A stretch of 48,113 nt of DNA from Streptomyces sp. MA5143a (GTDB taxonomy: Bacteria > Actinomycetota > Actinomycetes > Streptomycetales > Streptomycetaceae). Each line of letters starts with the position of its first letter. Position 1 is the first letter of the stretch. Under the pieces are notes generated by a model. It did no database searches, was not told the DNA's origin, and saw only the letters and a program-made list of their open reading frames with translations. The position numbers and the translations under genes were made by a program. This document shows, in pieces, positions 6,962 to 14,014 of the stretch. The stretch is taken from positions 1 through 48,113 of the forward strand of contig NZ_OLMK01000111.1 in NCBI RefSeq assembly GCF_900290235.1, written 5' to 3'.

Positions 6962-9042
6962 GCGAGGACCTCGTCGACGGTCACCACCCGTACCAGGGGC
7001 CGGTACAGGCCCAGTACGTGCAGGGCCTTGGCGTGGGAGTCGTCGTCGGCGCCGGCGCAGGCGTCGGCGACCACCAGCACCTCGACCCCGGCGTCGGCGG
7101 CGGCGAGGGCGGTGGACAGCACACAGCAGTCGGTGCTGACCCCGGCCAGGACCAGGCGCCCGTCCCCGCCGATGCGGGCGGCGAGGTCCGGGCCCCATTT
7201 GCCGAAGGTGGGGGCGTCCAGGAGGTGCCGTGCGCCGCCGGGGAGGCTTTCCGAGAAGTCGTCGACCAGGTGCCAGAGCGGGGCGTCGGCCGGCCGCAGG
7301 GCGAACGTCCACCGGTCGTAGTACGCCCGCCAGGCGCCCTCGGGGTGTTCCGGCGCGATGAACCGGGTGAACACGACGCGGTCGCCGAACGCCGGGAGCA
7401 GGCGCCGCACTCCGGCCGCGGCCTCGTCGAAGCGGGGCGCGGCCCAGGGGCTGTCCGGTTCGGCGAAGACCCGCTGCATGTCGATGACGGCGAGCAGACC
7501 GGGCGGGGTGCCGGGGGCGTCGGGGGACGGGTCCGTGAACGGGGCGTCAGGGGCGCCGTGGGGCTGGTTCGTGGTCATGCGCGTCCCCTCCTGCGTCCGC
7601 ACCCGGCCCCGGGACAGCAGCAGGGTGCCGAGGAAACCGACCGCCAGGGCGATCAGAACGCCCAGGTTGGCGAAGGCCCAGTCGCCGGTCCTGCCGCCGA
7701 GGCCGAGGGGGCCGAGCAGATAGCCCTGCCAGTCCAGCCAGCCCGCCGCCGTGTTGGTGACCAGGCCCCAACCGAGGGCCGTGGCGCCGAGGGTGAGCAG
7801 GAGGGGGCCCGGTGGGATGTCGCCGTAGCGGCCGCCCGGACGGAACAGGTCCTCCTCGGCGTAGTCGCGGCGGCGCAGCAGCAGGTCGGCCAGCATCACC
7901 CCGCACCAGGCGGCGATGGGCACGCCGAGCGTGGTGAGGAAGCCGATGAACGGGCCGAGGAAGTCGTCGGCGAAGAAGACGATGTAGACGGCGCCCGCGA
8001 TCATCAGGACGCCGTCGACCAGCGCGGCCAGGGGGCGGGGCACGCGCAGGCCCGCGGCGAGCAGGGCGAGGCCGGAGGAGTAGATGTCGAGGACCGCGCC
8101 GCCGACGAGACCGAGCACGGCGACGGCGGCGAACGGGATCAGGAACCAGGTGGGCAGGAGCGTGGTGAGCGCGCCGACGGGGTCGAGGGCGATCGCGTCG
8201 CCGAGTCCGGCGGAGGAGCCGGCGAGGAGCAGGCCGAAGACCAGCAGGAGCAGCGGGGCCAGACTGGCGCCGAGGGTGGTCCAGCCGACGACGCCCCGGC
8301 CGGAGGCGGTGCGGGGCAGGTAACGGGAGTAGTCGGCCGCCGCGTTGACCCAGCCGAGGCCGAAGCCGGTCATCATGAAGACGAGGGCGCCGATGAACTC
8401 CTGGGCGGAGCCCGCGGGTACGGCGCTGACGGTGGACCAGTGGATGTGGTCGGCCACCAGCACGACGTACACGAGCGTCAGGATCCCGGTGACGACGGTG
8501 ATGACGGTCTGGAGGCGCATGATGAGGTCGAAGCCCATGACGCCGACGACCACGACGAGCGCGGCGACGAGGACGAGCGCCACCACCTTGGTCTCGTCGC
8601 CCCCGCCGGTGCCGAACCTGCGGAAGACGGTCGCGGTGGCCATGGTGGCGAGGGCGCACAGGGCGGTCTCCCAGCCGACGGTGAGCAGCCAGGACACGGC
8701 CGCGGGCAGCCGGTTCCCGCGCACCCCGTAGGCGGCGCGGCTGAGCACCATGGTGGGTGCCGAGCCGCGTTTCCCGGCGACCGCGACGAAGCCGCACAGC
8801 AGGAACGAGAAGACGATGCCGAGGATCCCGGCGGTCAGGGCCTGTCCGAATGAGATGCCGAAGCCGAGGGCGAACGCGCCGTAACTCATGCCGAGGACGG
8901 AGACGTTGGCGCCGAACCAGGGCCAGAAGAGGGTGCGTGGGGTGCCCTTGCGGTCGGCGTCGCCGATCACGTCGAGGCCGTGCGTCTCCACCTGGAGGGG
9001 GCGGACCGAGGGAGTGTCGTCGGAGGGTGGGGCGTCCGTCAT
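6937..9042 (-). CDS. NCS1 nucleobase permease read in frame into a cysteine hydrolase (isochorismatase fold)
   Basis: One uninterrupted frame of 701 residues from the ATG at 9042 (GGCAGG upstream; a GTG at 9075 would add 11 residues). Residues about 1-485 form a 12-helix NCS1 purine/cytosine-type permease (TLFWPWFGANVSVLGMSYG, FGLGWVNAAADYSRYLP). Residues about 510-701 are an isochorismatase-like cysteine hydrolase with the expected triad: Asp in LLAVIDMQRVF, Lys in TFGKWGPDL, Cys in GVSTDCCVLSTAL. In related genomes these are, as far as I recall, separate adjacent genes. Here no stop separates them, but a strong internal Shine-Dalgarno sequence and ATG precede the hydrolase (ATG at 7578, 213 residues). 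The protein may be a fusion, or the hydrolase may also be made alone. Joint role inferred: uptake and hydrolysis of a nitrogen heterocycle or amide. The last 25 bases overlap the end of the GH29 gene. Confidence 0.82.
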   Translation of the reverse strand: MTDAPPSDDTPSVRPLQVETHGLDVIGDADRKGTPRTLFWPWFGANVSVLGMSYGAFALGFGISFGQALTAGILGIVFSFLLCGFVAVAGKRGSAPTMVLSRAAYGVRGNRLPAAVSWLLTVGWETALCALATMATATVFRRFGTGGGDETKVVALVLVAALVVVVGVMGFDLIMRLQTVITVVTGILTLVYVVLVADHIHWSTVSAVPAGSAQEFIGALVFMMTGFGLGWVNAAADYSRYLPRTASGRGVVGWTTLGASLAPLLLLVFGLLLAGSSAGLGDAIALDPVGALTTLLPTWFLIPFAAVAVLGLVGGAVLDIYSSGLALLAAGLRVPRPLAALVDGVLMIAGAVYIVFFADDFLGPFIGFLTTLGVPIAAWCGVMLADLLLRRRDYAEEDLFRPGGRYGDIPPGPLLLTLGATALGWGLVTNTAAGWLDWQGYLLGPLGLGGRTGDWAFANLGVLIALAVGFLGTLLLSRGRVRTQEGTRMTTNQPHGAPDAPFTDPSPDAPGTPPGLLAVIDMQRVFAEPDSPWAAPRFDEAAAGVRRLLPAFGDRVVFTRFIAPEHPEGAWRAYYDRWTFALRPADAPLWHLVDDFSESLPGGARHLLDAPTFGKWGPDLAARIGGDGRLVLAGVSTDCCVLSTALAAADAGVEVLVVADACAGADDDSHAKALHVLGLYRPLVRVVTVDEVLAQSRPAPR
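7576..7592 (-). promoter_or_regulatory. Internal ribosome binding site and ATG in front of the hydrolase part
   Basis: On the minus strand AGGAGGGG (7585-7592) lies 6 bases before an in-frame ATG (7576-7578) that starts MTTNQPHG, exactly at the junction between the permease C-terminal tail and the hydrolase domain. This indicates that the hydrolase was, and perhaps still is, translated separately. Confidence 0.6.
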
Positions 9043-9075
9043 CGTCGACCTGCCTGTCTGATCGCGGCTGATCAC

Positions 9076-9248
9076 GTCCAGGGGAACGTAGGTGTGCCGG
9101 TCAGACGCGTCAAGGAGGCGCCCGCACGGGCCGCGTGGCCCGCACCCCGACAGGAGAAATACCCCTTTTGCGCATATTTACCGCACCTGTCAGCATCGAA
9201 AGGGGGACCGCTCACACAGACCGCCGACCCAAACAGACCGGAGACACC
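9076..9248 (+). promoter_or_regulatory. Divergent promoter region with AT-rich tract
   Basis: The 173 bases between the permease gene (minus) and the protease island (plus) contain the only AT-rich patch nearby, 9157-9180, around TTTTGCGCATATTTA. It is the best candidate for the promoter of the island. I could not fit a clear -35/-10 pair. Confidence 0.35.
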
Positions 9249-9578
9249 GTGGCAGCGGATCAGAGCGACGGCTCCGGAGCGGAATTCGTCGAGGCCCTCG
9301 TGCGGTTGCGCGCCGACGCACCGTCGGGTGGGCTGGCCGGCTGGGCCGGCGAGCACGGGCTCGATGTGACGCCCATGGCCGCGGGTGCCCTTCTCACGGG
9401 CTCCGCCGACCGGTTCACCGAGGCCTTCGGCGAACCTCCGGGCGATCGCGCGGAACCCCGGTCCCTCCCGGTCCCGGCGGCGCTCGAAGGCACGGCGCGG
9501 TCCGTCACCGTCCTGCCGCTGCCCGCCCTCGGCGCCGACACCCCGTTCCCGGACGCCGACCCCCCTTTCCCGGACTGA
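9249..9578 (+). CDS. Small stand-alone protease pro-domain-like protein
   Basis: 109 residues from the GTG at 9249 (GGAGA 5 bases upstream); an ATG at 9135 in the same frame would start inside the presumed promoter. The segment LAGWAGEHGLDVTPMAAGAL, then TGSADRFTEAFGEPPGD and SLPVPAALEGTARSVTVLPL, follows the order of the pro-kumamolisin activation domain (helix, GLxV strand, G-T-A-x-x-F helix, vPaal). A similar segment (YLLAAGLTVTAESRLGFAVS then GPPAAYEELTGG) occurs near residues 55-85 of the subtilase encoded next. It may act in trans as a folding chaperone or inhibitor of that protease. No signal peptide; acidic Pro/Asp-rich tail. The similarity is by eye and moderate. Confidence 0.6.
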   Translation: MAADQSDGSGAEFVEALVRLRADAPSGGLAGWAGEHGLDVTPMAAGALLTGSADRFTEAFGEPPGDRAEPRSLPVPAALEGTARSVTVLPLPALGADTPFPDADPPFPD

Positions 9579-9628
9579 GCGACGACCGCCCCGGTCGCCC
9601 TCCCCCGCGGCGACCCCTGGAGGACCCG

Positions 9629-11140
9629 ATGACGCTCCCCATGACGCCCCAGTACGGGCAGCCCGCGCCGGACCACGTGTACGGCTATGTGTCCGCCCGG
9701 TCGCGGGGCGGGGTACCGATGACCCGGGCCACGCGGTGGGACGCGGCCGAGCCCTTCCGGACCGACCCGGAGAGCCAGGAGCGCGCCGAGGCGTACCTCC
9801 TCGCGGCCGGACTCACCGTCACCGCCGAGAGCCGCCTCGGGTTCGCCGTGAGCGGGCCGCCCGCCGCGTACGAGGAACTGACGGGCGGCCGGCTCGAGAC
9901 GTACGAGGACCTGCACCAGGTCGAGATGGACCACATCCGGTACGTCACCCAGCTGGACATCGTGGGCGAGCGGCAGCCCGAGGCCCACGGGGTGGGCGAC
10001 GTACCCGGCACCGACGCGATCGAGGCCGTGGCGCTGGAGTCGCCGAGGACACCGGCGCGTCTGGTGCCGTCCGCGCAGCCGCCCAACGTCGACCGGTTCC
10101 ACCTGCGGCTGCCGGGCGACGTCGCCATGCTGCTCGGCGCCACCCGCGCCCATGCCCGGGGCCAGGTGGGGGTCGGGGTCCAGGTCGCCATGGTGGACAC
10201 CGGGCAGTTCCCGCACACCTACTTCGCCGCGCACGGCTACCGGATCGCCCCGACCGTCGCGGTCCTGCCCGGCACGAACCCCGCGCAGGACCCCGTCGGG
10301 CACGGCACCGGGGAGTCCGCGAACGTCTTCGCCGTGGCGCCCGGGGCCGAGCTGCGGCCCTACCGGGCGAGCGACAACTCCGGGAACCTGACGGGCGCGT
10401 TCACGGCGTTCATCCGCGCGAAGACCGACTGCCGGGCCGCGCGGGCCGGCGGCGCCCCCCAGGTGCTCACCAACTCCTGGGGCGGGTCGAGGACCTTCCC
10501 ACCCGTGGGCCCGCCGACGGAGACCGACAACGTGTTCGCCCTGGAGATCCGGGACGCCGTCGAGCAGGGCGTCACCGTCGTCTTCTCCGCGATGAACGGG
10601 CAGTTCGCCATGGAACCGCAGGTACCGGGTGTGCTCTCGGTCGGCGGGGTGTTCGTGGGACCGGAACTGGAGCTGCGGGCGTCCGACTACGCGAGCGGGT
10701 ACGCGAGTCCCTGGTTCGAGGGGGTCGTGGTGCCCGTCGTGTCCGGTCTGGTCGGGATGCGGCCCCGGGCGCAGTACCTGATGCTGCCGGTGCCGCCCGG
10801 CTGCGCTCTCGATGTGTCGGAGAGCCGGGCCCAGGGCGACGGGCAGCGGCCCGAGCGCGGCGACGACACCTCGCCGAACGACGGATGGGCGCTGTTCTCC
10901 GGTACGTCGGCGGCGGCGCCGCAGGTCGCGGGCGCGGCGGCGGTCCTGCTCGGTGCCCGCCCTGAGCTGACCCCGGCCCAGGTCATCAAGGCGCTCGCGG
11001 CGACGGCGGTCGACGTCACCATCGGCGCGAACCATCCGAGATTCAACCGTCCGGCGCGGATCGGCCCGGACGAGGCGACCGGCGCGGGTCTGGTGAACGT
11101 CGACGCGGCCCTGTCCTTCGCCCTCGACGGTTTCCGCTGA
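9629..11140 (+). CDS. S8 family serine peptidase (subtilase) without signal peptide
   Basis: 503 residues from the ATG at 9629, with GGAGGA 4 bases upstream. Catalytic residues are readable: Asp190 in VAMVDTGQF, His225 in DPVGHGTGESANVF, Ser427 in LFSGTSAAAPQVAGAAAVLL, and oxyanion Asn323 in VVFSAMNGQF. Residues about 48-140 form a pro-domain-like region resembling the small protein encoded just upstream. The N terminus (MTLPMTPQYGQPAPDHVYGY) has no signal peptide or lipobox, which is unusual for a streptomycete subtilase and suggests cytoplasmic action or non-classical export. It is the second gene of the same-strand island 9249-16213. Substrate unknown; the trypsin-nuclease fusion encoded in the same island is a candidate. 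Confidence 0.88.
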   Translation: MTLPMTPQYGQPAPDHVYGYVSARSRGGVPMTRATRWDAAEPFRTDPESQERAEAYLLAAGLTVTAESRLGFAVSGPPAAYEELTGGRLETYEDLHQVEMDHIRYVTQLDIVGERQPEAHGVGDVPGTDAIEAVALESPRTPARLVPSAQPPNVDRFHLRLPGDVAMLLGATRAHARGQVGVGVQVAMVDTGQFPHTYFAAHGYRIAPTVAVLPGTNPAQDPVGHGTGESANVFAVAPGAELRPYRASDNSGNLTGAFTAFIRAKTDCRAARAGGAPQVLTNSWGGSRTFPPVGPPTETDNVFALEIRDAVEQGVTVVFSAMNGQFAMEPQVPGVLSVGGVFVGPELELRASDYASGYASPWFEGVVVPVVSGLVGMRPRAQYLMLPVPPGCALDVSESRAQGDGQRPERGDDTSPNDGWALFSGTSAAAPQVAGAAAVLLGARPELTPAQVIKALAATAVDVTIGANHPRFNRPARIGPDEATGAGLVNVDAALSFALDGFR

Positions 11141-11177
11141 CGGCCCGGGAACGGGCGGCACAGAGCGCGGAGGAACC

Positions 11178-12791
11178 ATGTCGCTGTGGGAGCGCACCCC
11201 CGAACGCCGGCGGGCGACCGCCTGGCCGTCGGCGGAGCCGCCCGGCACGGCCGCGGCGGTCACGGCGGCCGACGAGGGCGGCGGGCTGCGGCCGGGGACG
11301 CTGCACCGCGGGGTGAGCGGGGTGGACCGGGGGCCGGTGCCCATGTCCGCGGAGCAGTTCGACGGGCTCCGTGACCCGATGGCCCGGGTCTTCTTCCGGC
11401 GGGGCCGCTGGCCGATGACGCTGGAGGAGGTGCTCGACGGGCTCACGGAGGCGGGGGAACTCCCGGCGCAGTCCGTGTACCTGATCGGTGAGGCCGGGCA
11501 GATCCCGCCGCACGAGGCGCCGGGGCTGCGCCGCGACTTCCGTTTCGCGATCACTCGCGCGGAACCGGGCAAGGACGCCGATCTGCTGGTCAGCAGCGAC
11601 CCCGGCTCGGTCTTCCTCCAGGTCGCCGCCTGGGATCCGCGGGCGCGGGTCTTCAACTACTACATGCGGATCTCGCCCGCCTGGGTGTGGACCGGTGACT
11701 CCTGGTCGGCGCTGGCTGCGGAGTCACGGGGCAAGGGCTGCTTCGACAGCCATGTCAACGGCAGTGTCGTCATGAAGGAGTTGAAGCAGCCCTGGAGCAA
11801 CTGGCAGTCCATGTCCGCGACGATCCAGCTCGCCCCCGACGACCCGTTGCGCGACAACCCCCTGTACCGCCAGGTCATCGGTGCCGAGCGCCTGGAACTC
11901 ACGGTGAAGGGCCTCGTCTCGCGGTGGACCGCCGCGCGCCTGTCGACGGTCGTCACCGACGGCATGGTGACCCACCCCGACCGTCTGCTGCGGCAGTTGT
12001 TCACCAGCACCACGGTCAATCTGGCCAGTACGTCCGTGCAGAGCGCGACCGTGGCCGCCTCGGGCCAGGACCTGGTGCTGCCCCTGGGGTTCTGGCTGAA
12101 CGCCGACGCGCTGCTGAACGACCTCGGGCTGCCGGTGGGCGCGGGAAGCGCGCCGTCCGCGCCGGCGTCCCTCTACGCCGACAGCGTCGCCGCGTTCGGT
12201 TTCCGGATGGAGGAGCGGGTCAGCGGGTTCACACGGCCCGGCGACACGTTCTTCGCCTTCATGGTCCCCGAGGCCGCGTACGAGGACAACGACGTGGTGC
12301 GGCAGGCGGTGGAGCGGGGGCTCGTCCCCGCCAGGTTCGCGGCCTGCGCGCTGATGGTCGACTTCACCGAGCCGGTCTTCAGCCCCGTCCGCGCGCACCT
12401 GATGCGTTACGTGCCGACGGCCCCGGTGCCCGTGGCGACATGGTGCGCTGACATCGCCGCGGCCGTGACCGATGCCGCGCGCACCCTGCCCGCCGACAGT
12501 CCCGAGGCCGAGTTCGCTCGCAACTGGGCGGTCCCGGAGGCGGAGTGGCCCGAGGTGTTCGCCCGACGGGTGGACGCGTACCTGGAGAAGGCCGCGGCGC
12601 GGATCCGTACGGCGTCGGGCTTCGACGACTGTGTGCGGCTCGCGGAGTCCCGTCGTCGCACGTTCAAGGAGATGCGGCTCAACGAGTTCGCGCTCACCCT
12701 GCCGACGACCGACATCCCCGCCGACGCCCCTCGGCTGCGCATGCACGAGGACGGCACCGTCGGTGAATCGACCAGCGGAGGTTCTCCATGA
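11178..12791 (+). CDS. Unrecognised 537-residue protein of the protease-nuclease island
   Basis: I do not recognise a family. The ATG at 11178 has GGAGGAA 4 bases upstream. No signal peptide and no membrane helix; the first 55 residues (Arg/Pro/Gly/Ala-rich) look disordered. The middle contains well-formed aromatic segments (FLQVAAWDPRARVFNYYMRI, SPAWVWTGDSW, then GKGCFDSHVNGSVVMKELKQ) which suggest a folded domain handling a substrate or cofactor; Cys and His in GCFDSHVNG are possible ligands. The C-terminal part (residues about 430-510) is helical and charged. The stop overlaps the next start (ATGA, 12788-12791), so the two proteins are probably made in equal amounts and may form a complex. 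Confidence 0.75.
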   Translation: MSLWERTPERRRATAWPSAEPPGTAAAVTAADEGGGLRPGTLHRGVSGVDRGPVPMSAEQFDGLRDPMARVFFRRGRWPMTLEEVLDGLTEAGELPAQSVYLIGEAGQIPPHEAPGLRRDFRFAITRAEPGKDADLLVSSDPGSVFLQVAAWDPRARVFNYYMRISPAWVWTGDSWSALAAESRGKGCFDSHVNGSVVMKELKQPWSNWQSMSATIQLAPDDPLRDNPLYRQVIGAERLELTVKGLVSRWTAARLSTVVTDGMVTHPDRLLRQLFTSTTVNLASTSVQSATVAASGQDLVLPLGFWLNADALLNDLGLPVGAGSAPSAPASLYADSVAAFGFRMEERVSGFTRPGDTFFAFMVPEAAYEDNDVVRQAVERGLVPARFAACALMVDFTEPVFSPVRAHLMRYVPTAPVPVATWCADIAAAVTDAARTLPADSPEAEFARNWAVPEAEWPEVFARRVDAYLEKAAARIRTASGFDDCVRLAESRRRTFKEMRLNEFALTLPTTDIPADAPRLRMHEDGTVGESTSGGSP

Positions 12792-13936
12792 CCACCATCA
12801 GCGCGTACGGGCCTCCCGGCCGGCTCACCGACCTCGACGACGCGGGCAGGCGGGCGTGGCACGTCTTCATCAGCGACAGCGTCGACGAGGCGATCACCGG
12901 CCCGGACCCCGCCGAGGTGCTCCACAACAGCCCCCGGCCGCAGTTCTACAACCTCACCCGGACGGACACCGCCGAGGACGCGGTCCGGGCGGCCGTCACT
13001 TGGACGGCGTTCCCGAACCGGCTGAGGTCCGCGATCTCCGACCGGCAGCGCTGGCAGCGCGCCGACGCCAGCCGCGACGTGCAGGACGAGTACTGCGAGT
13101 GGAGCGTGACCCGCGACGACTCGGGGAAAATCACCCGCGTCACGTTCACCTGTGAGGGCCCCGAGTACTGGGACGTGCTCGCCCGCACCGACCCGGACAA
13201 GGTGCTCGACCTCTACCGCGCGCACATAGGCCCGGCCGTGCGGCGGGGCGATCTCTTCGGCCCGGACGGCCGGTACGTGCGGCGCAACCAGTGGAACGAC
13301 TCCACCACCCAGGGCGCGATGCACCTCATCCAGCAGTCCAACACCCTCGGCGCCGAGATCGAGTTGGCGGCCGCGGCGACGATCCGACGGGTCGTCGGCG
13401 GCCGGGAACTCACCGGCGCTCAGGAACTCATCGCCTGCGCCAAGTACGGCGTACCGGACCGCAACAGCGATCCGCACATCGGCGAGGTGGTCAACTCGGT
13501 GGCCCGGCAGAAGGCGGACATCGCGCTCAGCGATCCCGTCGGCATCTACTTCGACGATCTCGCCACCGACGGCTGGAGCACCCCCGACGGCTCCGACCCC
13601 AAGAGCTTCTGGCGGTTCGAGCGCGGCGACACCGACGTCCCCGTACGGGCCGTCTACGAGGTACCGGGCGACCGGGGCTTCACCGTGGGCGACATCACCA
13701 TCGCCGGACGACCCATCGAGTTCGGCGCGCAGATCACCGACTTCGTCACCGTGAAGCTCACGGCCACCGCCTGCCGTATCGGCCTCAGCACGGCCCAGCC
13801 GCAGACCGCCTGTGTGGAGCTCGCGGCGGGCGACGACGTGACACCGGGCGCGTTCTCCCCCGGCGCGTTCTCCGCGCAGGGCTACCTCGGCAGCCGACCC
13901 GACCAGGCGCCGCGCAGCACACGGCTCGTGGCGTAG
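12788..13936 (+). CDS. Unrecognised 382-residue protein, translationally coupled to the previous gene
   Basis: Function not recognised. The ATG at 12788 overlaps the preceding stop by 4 bases, with GGAGG just upstream. No signal peptide or membrane helix. The N-terminal half has a distinctive run, NSPRPQFYNLTRTDTAEDAV, then TWTAFPNRLR, DEYCEWSVTRDDSGKITRVT and FTCEGPEYWDVLA. The middle has RNQWNDSTTQGAMHLIQQSN and AEIELAAAATI, and the C-terminal half DPVGIYFDDLATDGWSTPDG and GFTVGDITIAG. I have a vague memory of similar segments in uncharacterised bacterial and fungal proteins, but cannot name a family. The many invariant-looking aromatic, His and Cys residues suggest an enzyme rather than a scaffold. 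A 78-base C-rich gap separates it from the protease-nuclease gene. Confidence 0.75.
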   Translation: MTTISAYGPPGRLTDLDDAGRRAWHVFISDSVDEAITGPDPAEVLHNSPRPQFYNLTRTDTAEDAVRAAVTWTAFPNRLRSAISDRQRWQRADASRDVQDEYCEWSVTRDDSGKITRVTFTCEGPEYWDVLARTDPDKVLDLYRAHIGPAVRRGDLFGPDGRYVRRNQWNDSTTQGAMHLIQQSNTLGAEIELAAAATIRRVVGGRELTGAQELIACAKYGVPDRNSDPHIGEVVNSVARQKADIALSDPVGIYFDDLATDGWSTPDGSDPKSFWRFERGDTDVPVRAVYEVPGDRGFTVGDITIAGRPIEFGAQITDFVTVKLTATACRIGLSTAQPQTACVELAAGDDVTPGAFSPGAFSAQGYLGSRPDQAPRSTRLVA

Positions 13937-14014
13937 CACTCCCCCACCCCCCGACCCGTCCCAGCGCCAACCCACCCCATCCATCCCACCGCACGCCAGA
14001 CCGGGAGGCGGATC

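Noticed and set aside
6262..8853. Plus-strand open frame of 863 codons covering the GH29 end and the permease gene
   Set aside because: It is antisense to the clear permease/hydrolase frame and reads as Arg/Gly/Glu/Gln-rich low-complexity sequence with no family resemblance; a high-GC shadow frame.
9135..9248. ATG at 9135 as the start of the small pro-domain-like protein
   Set aside because: The added 38 residues come from the AT-rich presumed promoter region and do not extend the domain; the GTG at 9249 has a better ribosome binding site.
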